From: Joostella atrarenae
Lineage (GTDB): Bacteria; Bacteroidota; Bacteroidia; Flavobacteriales; Flavobacteriaceae
Reading direction: 5' to 3'
Assembly (NCBI RefSeq): GCF_021764745.1
Contig: NZ_JAETXX010000009.1
Span: 62,001-126,000, forward strand
DNA length: 64,000 nt
The position numbers and the translations under genes were made by a program. The notes under the pieces were generated by a model. The model was given only the letters and a program-made list of their open reading frames with translations, was not told the origin of the DNA and did not search any database. Positions 16,588 through 28,400 of this stretch are shown here, in pieces. Every line of letters starts with the position of its first letter. Positions within the stretch are counted from its first letter, which is position 1.

Positions 16588-18522
16588 TCAACGCATATTT
16601 AAGATTATAAACTCAGATCTTCTATTTAAATCATGTTCTTCTTCTGTACATTGGACTCCATTACTACATCCATTTAACAACCTAGATTCACCGTAACCAA
16701 TAGCACTTTCTATACGTGAAGCGTCTATTCCTTGAGAAACGATATAATCTCTAGTTGATTTTGCTCGTTTATCTGAAAGTTGCATATTGTAAGCGTCTCT
16801 ACCTCTAGAATCTGTATGTGATTCTATTTTAATAACCATATTAGGATACTCATTCATAATATTAACAACCTTATCTAATTCTATTGTTGCTTTAGAAGTA
16901 ATATCCCATTTATCAAAATCAAAATAAATAAGTCCAATCTTAATTTTTAAGTTCCCTCCTTCTTCTACAATCAAGTTATGCTTAATTTCTAAAGGTACTT
17001 CATTAACAAAGCTATTTTCTTTGGTCGTCAAAAATAATACTTCATCTCCTGTATAATCGTCTTTAGAAACGGTTACTTTATAATTCTCCTCACAAATAAG
17101 TGGTGTTTCAAAACTATATAAACCAGCTGCATCAGAAAGAGTACTATCTAATACCTTATCATTTAAATACAATTTGACAACAGCATTAGCTTCTGGCATG
17201 CCATCCTCTTTATTAGTAATAGTTCCTCTTACCAACTGATCACATTTCTGAATTCTTTGAAAAGAATAAATATCATCATCTCCAGCACCTCCAGGTCTAT
17301 TTGAAGACACATAACCACGTTGTGTATTTTCGTCTACTATGTATGCAAAATCATCTAGATTACTGTTTAAAGGACGTCCTAAATTTGTAGGCTTAGAAAA
17401 ATTATTTCCTTCAATTTTAGCTTCAAAAACATCAAGACCTCCGTATCCTAAAAGTCCATCCGTGGCAAAGTAAATTTTAGTATCGGTTACAAAAGGAAAC
17501 ATTTCTCTTCCGCTAGTATTAATCTGTGACCCGAGATTTCTAGGTGTTGAAAAGGTTCCATCAGAAAGAATATCTACGACAAAAATATCTGAACCTCCAA
17601 GAGTTCCAGGCATATCAGATGTGAAATATAATTTTTTACCATCTGGACTAATACAAGGATGCCCAACTGAATATTCATCACTACTAAAAGGCAACTCTTC
17701 TATTTCCTTCCAATTGTTATTTTTTGAAACTGCTCGGTAGATTTTTAAGTTATTTGTTCCTTGAGCATCTCTCTTAAGTCCATCTTTCAGGTAATTATTT
17801 CTGGTAAAATAAATCGTATCGAAGCCTCTAGTAAAAGCTGCACCAGCTTCATGATACTTACTATTTATAGATTTTGAAAACGATTTTACATTGGTTAAAT
17901 CTGTTCCTCCAACCATGGTATCAGCAATAAAAAGGTTTAAAAACGGTTGATCATTCCAATGATATTTTCTTGTAGTAACAACACTAGAATCTCTTGTGGA
18001 AGCAAAAACCACATGATTACCATAAAATACAGCTCCAAAGTCTGACAAGGAAGAATTTGATGAAAGATGTGTTACATAAAATTCAGGTTGTAAATTTCTT
18101 AAAGCATCGATCCGTTTATCGTTATCTTCTAATTGCTCTACATCGAATGTAGAATCGTTAAGCTTCTCAGTATATATTTTCATAACTCCTTTTGCAAGCA
18201 GGTAATCTCCAGTTCCCTCGAGGGATTGGATGTATCTAAATGCATAAACTGGCTCTAGTTCATTTTCATATTTAGAAAATAACTCCCCATACCATTTAGC
18301 TGCATTTTCCATATCGGAATTAAAAAAATAAGAATCTCCTAAGCGCATTAAAGTCTCTTTAGAAGTGTCTCCATGCTTTACTGCACTTTCATATTGCAGC
18401 GCTGCTTTTTTGTACCACAATCGGTCAAAATTCTTATCAGAAGCTCTATTTTTGGTTTGTGCATATGAAACTACACTAACCAAAGTAAAAAACACTATAT
18501 ATATATTCTTCATGTACTTCAT
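16588..18522 (-). CDS. OmpA-family protein with TPR and PD40 repeats (PorE-like architecture)
   Basis: A 644-residue exported protein (signal YIVFFTLVSVVSYAQ). TPR-like helices span about 25-125, PD40 beta-propeller blades about 160-410 (for example SPDGKKLYFTSDMPGTLGGS), a carboxypeptidase-regulatory-like domain about 425-510, and an OmpA peptidoglycan-binding domain from about 528 (YFDFDKWDI, then ESHTDSRGRDAYNMQLSDKR). This order matches PorE and the OmpA-like proteins found with SprB/SprF genes. The first Met or the Met at codon 4 could be the start; there is no lipobox Cys. It starts 2 bases after the sprF-like stop and probably ties the outer-membrane SprF-adhesin assembly to peptidoglycan. 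Confidence 0.9.
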   Translation of the reverse strand: MKYMKNIYIVFFTLVSVVSYAQTKNRASDKNFDRLWYKKAALQYESAVKHGDTSKETLMRLGDSYFFNSDMENAAKWYGELFSKYENELEPVYAFRYIQSLEGTGDYLLAKGVMKIYTEKLNDSTFDVEQLEDNDKRIDALRNLQPEFYVTHLSSNSSLSDFGAVFYGNHVVFASTRDSSVVTTRKYHWNDQPFLNLFIADTMVGGTDLTNVKSFSKSINSKYHEAGAAFTRGFDTIYFTRNNYLKDGLKRDAQGTNNLKIYRAVSKNNNWKEIEELPFSSDEYSVGHPCISPDGKKLYFTSDMPGTLGGSDIFVVDILSDGTFSTPRNLGSQINTSGREMFPFVTDTKIYFATDGLLGYGGLDVFEAKIEGNNFSKPTNLGRPLNSNLDDFAYIVDENTQRGYVSSNRPGGAGDDDIYSFQRIQKCDQLVRGTITNKEDGMPEANAVVKLYLNDKVLDSTLSDAAGLYSFETPLICEENYKVTVSKDDYTGDEVLFLTTKENSFVNEVPLEIKHNLIVEEGGNLKIKIGLIYFDFDKWDITSKATIELDKVVNIMNEYPNMVIKIESHTDSRGRDAYNMQLSDKRAKSTRDYIVSQGIDASRIESAIGYGESRLLNGCSNGVQCTEEEHDLNRRSEFIILNMR

Positions 18523-18524
18523 AT

Positions 18525-19442
18525 CTAAAAGAATCTCGGTGATTTTAATTTTTCTTTATCTGATTTAAATTCAAAGCGAACAAAAACTTCATGAGTTCCA
18601 GAGCTATAGTTTTTTAAGTTTGTAGTTGTCATATCATACGAATATCCTAAACCAATAGCGTCTGTTATTTGAAGTCCTAGAAGTCCGCTAAACGAATCTC
18701 CCCAACGGTATGCAGCTCCTAAACTAAACCTTTCATAAAATAAGAAATTAGCTGAAAAATCTGCAATTACTGGAGCAGCAGGAACATATTTAACCATGAA
18801 TGCAGGTTTGAATTTCACATTATGGCTAAGGTCGAAAATACGCCCTCCAATAAAATAATAATGCATTCTTTCTGCTCCAATCTCTTCTTCAACATCATCA
18901 TAATGATCTTCAGAAAAGAAATTCGGAATTGATAATCCTAAATATCCTTTTGAAGTATGGTAATAGATTCCAGCTCCAATAGTTGGGTAAAACTTATTGA
19001 TATCCCCTTGAAAAGCTATATCAGGATTTTGATAAATTCCTTTGCTAAAATCAGCATCAAAGAAACGTCCTCCCGCCTTTAATCCAAATGATAAACGTTC
19101 ATCTTGGTTGTTTAAACGAACGGTATACGAAAAATTAGCATCGATATATAATTCGTTTGTTGGACCTAAGGCATCATTTACAATATTAAGTCCTAAACCA
19201 ACATTTTTTCCAACAGGAGTATCTATTCCAAAAACCTGTGTTTCTGGAGAACCTTCTAACCCTACCCATTGCGATCTGTACAAACCAATAATAGACATAT
19301 GTCCACGAGAACCTGTATAACCAGGGTTAACACTCATCGTATTATACATATATTGTGTGTATTGTGGATACTGTTGGGCAAAAGAAATCCCGCTACAGAT
19401 AAAAGCGACCACAAATACTATATTTTTAAAATTACTTTTCAT
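18525..19442 (-). CDS. PorP/SprF-family type IX secretion membrane protein
   Basis: An outer-membrane beta-barrel of the PorP/SprF family. The frame is open to 19526, but the signal peptide MKSNFKNIVFVVAFICSGIS-FAQ begins at the ATG at 19440-19442, so that start is chosen (305 residues); the longer form would overlap the adhesin gene. Family marks are QYTQYMYNTMSVNPGYTGSR just after the signal and the late strands SLGAAYRWGDSFSGLLGLQI and DAIGLGYSYD. SprF-like proteins are needed to export or attach adhesins with type B C-terminal domains, which is exactly what the gene 40 bases upstream encodes. Confidence 0.92.
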   Translation of the reverse strand: MKSNFKNIVFVVAFICSGISFAQQYPQYTQYMYNTMSVNPGYTGSRGHMSIIGLYRSQWVGLEGSPETQVFGIDTPVGKNVGLGLNIVNDALGPTNELYIDANFSYTVRLNNQDERLSFGLKAGGRFFDADFSKGIYQNPDIAFQGDINKFYPTIGAGIYYHTSKGYLGLSIPNFFSEDHYDDVEEEIGAERMHYYFIGGRIFDLSHNVKFKPAFMVKYVPAAPVIADFSANFLFYERFSLGAAYRWGDSFSGLLGLQITDAIGLGYSYDMTTTNLKNYSSGTHEVFVRFEFKSDKEKLKSPRFF

Positions 19443-19482
19443 TCTAATGCTTCTTTTTATGTTTGGCATTGATACGTTCATT

Positions 19483-22400
19483 TTATCTGTTAAGGTATAA
19501 CCATCCTGATTTAGGTTCAGATCCATCTTTAAGATCTAATACATAATAATAAGTTCCTATAGGCAATACTTTGTCGGTAGATTTACCGTCTGTTGTACCA
19601 TCCCACTCATTATTATATCCATCTTCAGCATGAACTAAACTTCCCCAACGGTTGTAAACTTCCAGCCTATTATTTGGATACTGACTAATACAATCAATAT
19701 AGAAGTAATCGTTTGTACCGTCTCCATTTGGAGAAAATTCATTGTAAATAGTTAAACAATTTGGTGTAACAGTTGCTTCTGCTGTATCGTTCCCTGGATT
19801 TATATCCAACTGATCTAAATAAGCTAAGGAAACCACATTTACATAATCGTTAACATCTAAAACAGTAGCTGTGATCTCTAATGTAGCATTTGCATTTCCT
19901 GCTAAAGAAGTTATTGTCCAAATTCCTGTACGCTCGTCATAAGTACCCGAAGAGGCTATTGCATTCACAAAATTATATCCGCTAGGTAATACATCTTCAA
20001 TACCAATATTAGTAGCTTCAGTTGCACTTAAATTTGTTACTGTCATGGTAAATACAACATCGTTTCCTATAGTAGGTTGCGTATCATTTACAGTTTTTTC
20101 TAATCCTAGATCTACACTCAATGCACTTACAATTACACTTGCTTCGTCATCATCTTCAATCCCATCATTTAAATCATCTTCTGTTTCATCTGTGTTCGGA
20201 TCACTATCAGGATCTTCAGTATCACTTGCTGTAATTAGCGCCCAATTTGTAAAATCTTCAATATTTCCTGTAGGCTCATTTACCGTTACATTTATACTTA
20301 ACACTTCAGTATTTCCATCAATAAGCTTCGTATTCAATTTCCAAATACCTGTAGTTTCGTTATAAGTTCCCGCTGTTGCAAAAGAGCTTACATATGTAAA
20401 TCCTGCAGGTAATACATCTGTTACTTCCACGCCACTAGCATCACTTTCTCCATTATTTGTCACCTGAATTACAAACTGTATTTGCTCTCCAACATTCGGC
20501 ATAGCATTATCAACTTCTTTAGTTAATGATAAATCTGCTAATCCGATAGCGAATGGACTTACAGACGATTGATCATCTTCTGACTCAACTCCATTGTTTG
20601 GAGTAGAATCTGGATCGTAAGTATCTAATGCTATTAATTCCGCTGTATTTGTATAACGTCCACTTCCTAAAACTTGAGCCACGATGGTTAGCGTTTGAAT
20701 ATCTTTATTTGGCATCACTCCGATATCCCAACCTCCTGTAGCTTGATCATAAGTTCCAGTTGATGGCGTAGAACTAACATAGCTATATCCAGAAGGCAAT
20801 AAATCTTTAACTACAACGCCCGTAGCGGTACTTGGACCATCATTAAGTACATTAATGGTAAAAGTAATCTCATCTCCAACAGATGGTTCTGTAGAGCTTA
20901 CTTCTTTTAATACGCTAATGTCTGTAGTTACTCGTGCTAAAATTTGCGCTTGATCTTGGTCATTTTCATCAGGATCATTATTCCCAGGAGTAGAATTAAT
21001 ATCCTCTTCATTAGCTGCACTTACTTCTGCAATATTTAAGTATTCTCCTTCTAAAACCTCAACAGTAATAGTAAGAATTGTTTCACTACCGCTAGCAAGG
21101 TCTCCAACACTCCATATTCCTGTTGTATTATCATATAATCCATTGCTATTATCAGAAACGTATAAATATCCATCTGGAAGCAGATCTAACACTTCTATTC
21201 CGGTTGCATTGCTAGGCCCAGCATTTTCGAGTGTAATAGTAAACACTATTTCCTCTCCTGTACTTGGCACCAATTTACTTACCGTTTTAGTTAGAGCAAG
21301 ATCTATTTGCGGTATTGGAGTAACTAATACCTCAGCATAATCATCTTCTGTAACAACTCCATTATTTGGAGTAGAATCTGGATCTTTATTTGCAGAAGCT
21401 GTAATTTCTGCAGTATTTAGATATTCGTCTGTTACTGCTGAAGAAGGATTTACACCTGCGATAATCGTCAAAGTTTCTGAATCTCCGCTAAGTAATAATC
21501 CGTTTAATGTCCATATTCCTGTTGATGAATCATAAGAACCATTACTTGAAGAACTTGTTTCATAAGTAAATCCAGCAGGTAAAATATCTGTCACTTCAAT
21601 GCCTCTAGCAACCCCAGGACCATCATTTGATAGTGTAATTCCAAATTGAATCAACTCTCCGACTTTAGGGGTTGCATTCCCTACCGTTTTTGTAAGGGAT
21701 AAATCTGCGGCTACAACAGGTGTAACATCCACAGTTGAAATATCATCTGGACCAATTCCATCGTTTGGAGTAGAATCTGGGTCATTTGTATCCGAAGCAA
21801 TAAGTTCCGCTGTATTAGTATAATTTCCTGCTGCTCTAACTCTCGCTTCCATTGTCATTGTAGCAGTTGCCCCATTTGCAAGGTCTCCAATATTCCATAC
21901 GCCCGTAGTCTCATCATAAGTACCGTTGGAAGTTGTTGCTTCCACATAACCTAATCCAGATGGTAATACATCTTCTACAATAATCCCAGTAGCATCACTA
22001 ATATAAGTTCCGTTATTAGGATTGTTATAAACTGATACCGTAAAGGTTATTACCTCTCCAATACTAGGCGTTTCATTATCAACTATTTTTTCTACTTCTA
22101 TATCTGAAGGAGTACGAGGTATAATTTGCTTTTCAGCATAATCATCTTCTGAATCGATTCCGTTATTTGGAGTAGAATCTATATCATTCTGATCGGCAGC
22201 TGTTACTTCAGTAGTATTTATATAAGTTCCTGAAGTATTTACCGTAACATTCAACTTTAAGAAAACAGTTTCATCTACGCCTAGGGCTGAAACATTCCAT
22301 ATTCCAGTTCCTTCATCATAGCTACCAGTTCCTGAATAAGAAACAAATGTAACTCCTGATGGAAGCATATCTGTTACTTCAATATTAGTAGCCTCATTTG

Positions 22401-25400
22401 GCCCATCATTGGTTAATATTAATGTATAATAAATTCTTTCTCCAACATTAGGAAGCAATTTACTCACCTGTTTATCTAAATTAAGGTCTATTAACAAGTT
22501 AGGGGTTACTATAGCTGTATCATAATCATCTCCCGCTCCATCATTTGGTGTAGAAGTAGGATCCACTTGATCGGAAGCTGTTACTTCTGCCTCATTTAAA
22601 TAAGCGCCAGAAGAGTTTACACGAGCTACTAATTCTAATGTTTCTTGTGCTCCAACAGGTATTTCTGTGCTTAAACTCCACAATCCTGTAGTTTCATCAT
22701 AACTTCCTTCTGAAGCTATCGCACCAACAAATGTATATCCATCAGGTAATAAATCTGTAACCGTTACTCCTGTAGCGCTTGATGGTCCGTTATTGGTTAA
22801 TACAAGTTCAAAATTCACTAATTTTCCAACATCCTGAGTTGGGTTATTCACTGATTTATTCAATGTTAGATCAGCTTCGAAAACTGGAGTAACTATTACT
22901 GTATCGTAATCGTCTTCTGCTGGATCGTTATTTGAAGGTGTAGAATCAAAATCCAACTGATCTTGTCCTGTTACCTGTGCTGTATTTACATAAGACCCTG
23001 TTTGTTCTACAGTAGCAGTAATCGTTAAAGTCTCTGTAGTTCCCATTGGTAAATCCCCAACACTCCATGCTCCAGAATTAGGCACATAATTACCAACAGT
23101 TACAGTATGACTAATATATGCAAAGCCTGGCTGATTTAATTTATCGGTTACAATTACTCCTGTTGCATCTTGAGGTCCATCGTTTGTAACATCAATAGTA
23201 AAAGTTATATTATCTCCAACAGAAGGAGTTAAATTATCTACTGTTTTTTCTACTGAAAGATCTACTTGCGTAGGATTAGGAGTTACTTGCAATTCATCAT
23301 AATCATCTTCAGAATCATCACCGTTATTTGGTGTAGAATCAACATCATCTTCATTTACACTAAACACTTCTGCACTATTGAAATAGTCTTCTAATGGAAT
23401 TGGTTGTGTATCATCATACAATAAAACTTTTGCTGTAATTTCTATCGCTGATGTAGCTCCAGCTGCTGCTAAAGAGCCTACTGTCCAAATTCCAGTAGCT
23501 TCATCATAATTACCTCCACTATTATCTGATACATATTCTAATCCATCTGCTAATAAATCTTTAACAGTTACATCTGTAGCCTCACTTAAACCATCATTGG
23601 TAACCGTTACAGTAAATATTACTTCATCTCCAATATTTGGAGTCGAATTATTAACTGTTTTAGTCAATGAAAGGTCTATGGAAGGAATTGGTGTTACTTC
23701 TACTTCTGCTTCATCATCATCTGCAATACCATCTCCTAAATCATCAACATCAAAACTAACAGAAACATCAGAATCAGAATCTGGATTAGCCGACGCTATA
23801 ATCTCTGCTCGATTTAAATAATCTCCAGTTGATAAAACAGTTGCTCTAATTTGTAAATTATCTACTTCTCCAACACCTAACGGACTCGCTAAAGCCCAAT
23901 CTCCTGTATTTTGATCATAAGTTCCTTCCGTAGCAGTAAAACTAACAAACGCATATCCAGTAGGCAATAAGTCATTTATAACAACCCCTGATGTGCTATT
24001 TGGGCCTTCATTGGTTACCGTAATTGAGAAAGTTACATCTTCACCAACAACTTGCTCCGATAAATCTACTGTTTTTGTAAGGTTTAAATCTGAAACCAAT
24101 GTAGCACTTAAATCAACTTCATCTTGATCATCTTCACTCGGAATATTATTATCTGGAGAAGAATCTACATCAGTCTCATTAACTTCTAAGAGTTCTGCTA
24201 TATTGGTATAATCTCCTGCAACATTATTGTTCACTGTAGTTGTGATTGTTAATGTTTCTGATGCACCTGCTGCAAGATTTCCAACATCCCAATCACCTGG
24301 AGGGCCAACGGTATAAGTCCCTACTGATTCTGTATGAGAAACATATGTTAGATTAGTTCCCATACGATCTTCAACTTTAACTCCCGTAGCATTTCCTGGT
24401 CCATTATTTGCAACAGTAATTGTAAATACAACGGTACTACCATTTACCACCGTTTGAACATCTGACACTTTAGTTACTTCAATATCAACTAAATTTTGTG
24501 GAACTGTATTCGCTATGGCCTGATCATCTTCATTTACTATATTATTATTTGGTGTAGAATCTGGATCATACTGATCGCTTGCAGTAACTTGAGCTGTATT
24601 TGTATAGGCTAGTATGGATCCATCACCTTCTATAACCGTTGCTGTATAAGTTAATGAAACAGTATTTCCATTAGCAATGGATAAATTATTCCATGTTGCA
24701 GTATTCCCACTAGCAAAACCACCATTATTTACAGTTTGTAATGTATATCCAGATGGAAGAATGTCTACTACATTAACGCCTGTAGCATCATTAGGACCAT
24801 CATTTGTTACCTCTACAGTAAATGTTACTACATCACTTAATACTGGAGTTAGATCATTCACCACTTTTGTAAGACTTAAATCTGCAACTTCTGGAGTAAC
24901 TACTGCATTATCTTCATCATCTTCACTCTGGTCACCATCATCATTATCAGGAGTACTATCACTATCCGCTTGATCCATTTCTGTAATCTGCGCGATATTT
25001 AAATACTCATCTGTTGTTCCTTCTGGCGCTTGAACTTCAGCGGTAAAAGAAGATGTTAAAGATGCTCCAGCAGGAATGCTAAAGCCTGTCCATCTAATTG
25101 TATTTCCTATTTTTAATCCGCTATTATTTATGGTTATAATTTTATATCCACTTGGAACATAATCTTCTACTGTAATATTTGTAGCATCTGTAGTTGTACT
25201 TTCATTTGTTACCGTTAAAGTAAAGACAACTATCTCTCCTACATTTGGAGTAGTGTTATCTACTGTTTTTGATAATGAAAGGTCTGTATAAGAGATTGGA
25301 ACTGTAAGTGATGCTTCATCATCATCTGCAATTCCATCATTTAAATCATCCTCATCAAATCCTGTCTCTGGATCACTATCTGGATCCTCATTACTTGAAG

Positions 25401-28400
25401 CAGTAATTTGAGCTATATTTGTATAATCTGTTCCTGTACTATTTGGAATTGCTTTATAAAGTAAGCTGCTTGTAAAACCACTATTTAAAGAGATATCATC
25501 CCAAACAATAGTATTATCTCCAGCATTATAAACTCCATTATTGGAAGCACTTCCGCTAACAAAAGTATATCCGCTAGGAATTGAATCTAGCACAGAGATA
25601 TTAGAAGCACTTCCTGGTCCGTTATTCACTAAATTTAAACGAAAAGTTACTTCTTCACCTACATTAGCTTCTGTTTTATTTGCTGATTTTGTAAGTTCCA
25701 AATCCGCAGGTTCTACTACAACTAATGCAGTTGCTTCATCATCATCTGCAACTCCATCATTTAAGTCATCTACTGAAAAACCTGTGTCTGGATCACTATC
25801 TGGATCTTTTTGATCTGAAGCAGAAATTAAAACCTTATTTTCATAATCTCCAGTTTTATTAACTGTAGCTTCAAATGTTAAGTCCATTGTTTCTCCTAAA
25901 CCAATAGAAAGACCTTCCCATCTTACTACCGAGTTTCCTGAGTAATAGATTCCTCCATCAGAAATAGAATTATTTACAATAGTATATCCATCAGGAAGAA
26001 GATCACTAACAGCTACATTTGTAGCATCTGATGTTCCTGTAACATCATTATTAAATACCTCTATCGTGAAAGTAATTACATCTCCTGGCGATACAATTTC
26101 TGGAGTTACACTTTTAGAACTCGCTGTTTTTGATATTTCTAAATCTGCACTTCCAATAACTTCTATCTTAACGAAATCTGTAGCGTCTTCACAAGAACCA
26201 TTAGTAATAGTCCAAACAAAAACATACGTACCTTTCGATATATCATTAACAGAAGTAGATGGATTATTAGCATTTGTAAAGATTGCATCCGTAGGCCCGC
26301 TAATTTGCGTCCATGTACCTTCTCCTACGGTTGGTGTATTTCCTGCTAAAACTAAAGGTGTAAACTCTGCTATTGTTTGATTAGGACCAGCTTCTGCTTC
26401 TGTAGGGCTTCCGTAAACAGTAACTAAAACTGTATCACTATCTGTACAGCCTCCTTTTTCTGTAGTCCACATAAATTCATAATCCCCACTTACAAGTCCT
26501 AAAACATTTGTGTTCGGATTATTAACATCAGCAATATTCGGTGTATTTGGACCACTAACTAACGACCATGTACCTACAGTTAAATCTCCATCTGGAAAAT
26601 CTTCTGCATCTAAAGTAACTGGTGTTGTTGTAGCTGGAGCTATTAAACATATTTCTTGATCTACTCCTGCATCTGCCACATATGGTGGTTCATCTGTAAA
26701 AGTAATAGCTACAGTATCTTCTGTTGGTGCACAACTTGTATCTGTTCCGAAAGGACCTGTAGAAACTGTCCATTTTAATGTATAAGTCCCTAAAGCAGTA
26801 ATATTAGATATTGTTGTAGTTGGTGAATTTGGACTATCAATAATAGCATCTCCATTGGAAGGATCTACATCAAATGTCCATTCTCCCACTCCTGCTGTTG
26901 GAGCTGTTGCAGCCATTTGCGCTGATAAAACACATGCATTATCTTGGTTAGGACCTGCTTCCGCTTGAGATGGTGGCTGAAGAACAGTTAATCGAAGAAC
27001 ATCCGATTCTGTTGTACAATTCCCAACACTAAAATTCCATTCTAAAATATAAAACCCAGGAACATCTAATCCTGTAATTGTTGTAGTTGCTGAACTAGGA
27101 TCTGTAATTGTTGCACTTCCGCCATCAGGCTGATCTGCAATTCTCCATTCGGGAGTTACTCCAGATGGTGGTGTATTTCCACTTAAAGAATATGTATTTG
27201 TTGGCACTAAATCCGCTTGACAAACAACGGCATCATCGCCCGCTATTGGTTGATATTCTGGAAGTCCGCTATTAGTAATTGTCACCTGATCTGTAGTAAT
27301 ACATCCTGGTGTGTCTGTAGTAAATTCAAATACATAATCTACTCCAGGAACGATTTCTACGTTTGCTATATTGCTATTATTTGGAATTTGAGAAATAACA
27401 GCATCTGCCCCTGTTGAAGATATTTGAGACCATGTTCCAGTAGAACCTTCTTCCGCCTCTAGTAATACACTAGTTGCATTACATAAGCTTTGATCGGATC
27501 CTGCATTTGCTGGAGTTCCTATACGAACTTCAACATCATCCGTACTTGCATCACAATTAGGGTCTCCTTTTATAGACCAAGTAAATGTATAAATACCTGT
27601 AAGAAGTCCAGTTACTGTTGTATTAGGGTCATTAGGATCTGTAATTGTTGGAGTTACTCCAGAAGATGAAGTACTTGTCCAAGTTCCCGTTTCTGTATCT
27701 GCATCGAAATCATTAGCAGCTAATGTGATTGAATTACCTCCATTACAAACTGTTTGATCAGGACCAGCAACGGCTGTTGTAGGTGGTAATCCTACATTTA
27801 TAGTTACTTGATCTGAAGCTGTCGAACATTCCCCAGCGGATACCGTCCATTCAAAAACATAAGATCCTGAATATGTAAAATTAATATCTGTTGTTGGACT
27901 CGTTTCATCAACAATGGTAAATCCTCCAGGTCCAATAACTTGTGTCCACATTCCAGTGGCACTTGTTGCTTGAGCAGCCATAGTAAAAGTATCTGAACAC
28001 CCTGTCTGATCTGGCCCAGCATCTGCCTCCGATTCTGTATCAACTACAATTAAAACATCGTCTGAAGTTATTTCGCAAGAATTTGGAGAATCAATGGACC
28101 ACGTGAATGTATAAGAACCATCTCCTGGAACAGTTACAGATGTTGTAGGATCATTTACGTCCGAAATAACAGGACCTGCGGGAGTAACCGTCCAAGTTCC
28201 TGTTTCTAATAATTTTGGTGAATTCCCTTCTAAAGAAAATTCCGTTGTGCCTTCTGCATAACATCTATCCTCTCCAGCTTCTGCTGGTGTAGGAGCTTCA
28301 GAATCAGAAGTTATTATTGCAACTTGGTCTACACTGGTTGTTGTACAGCTTCCACTTTCGCTAGTTATTAACCACTGAATAGTATAGGTTTGATTTTTTT

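Noticed and set aside
18525-19526. Longer SprF start overlapping the adhesin stop
   Set aside because: The signal peptide starts at 19442; the extra 28 residues would hide it and overlap the upstream gene.
19770-26150. Regular repeats considered as a CRISPR array or satellite DNA
   Set aside because: Repeat period is about 345-420 bases, the units are coding and in frame, and they are not identical in DNA.
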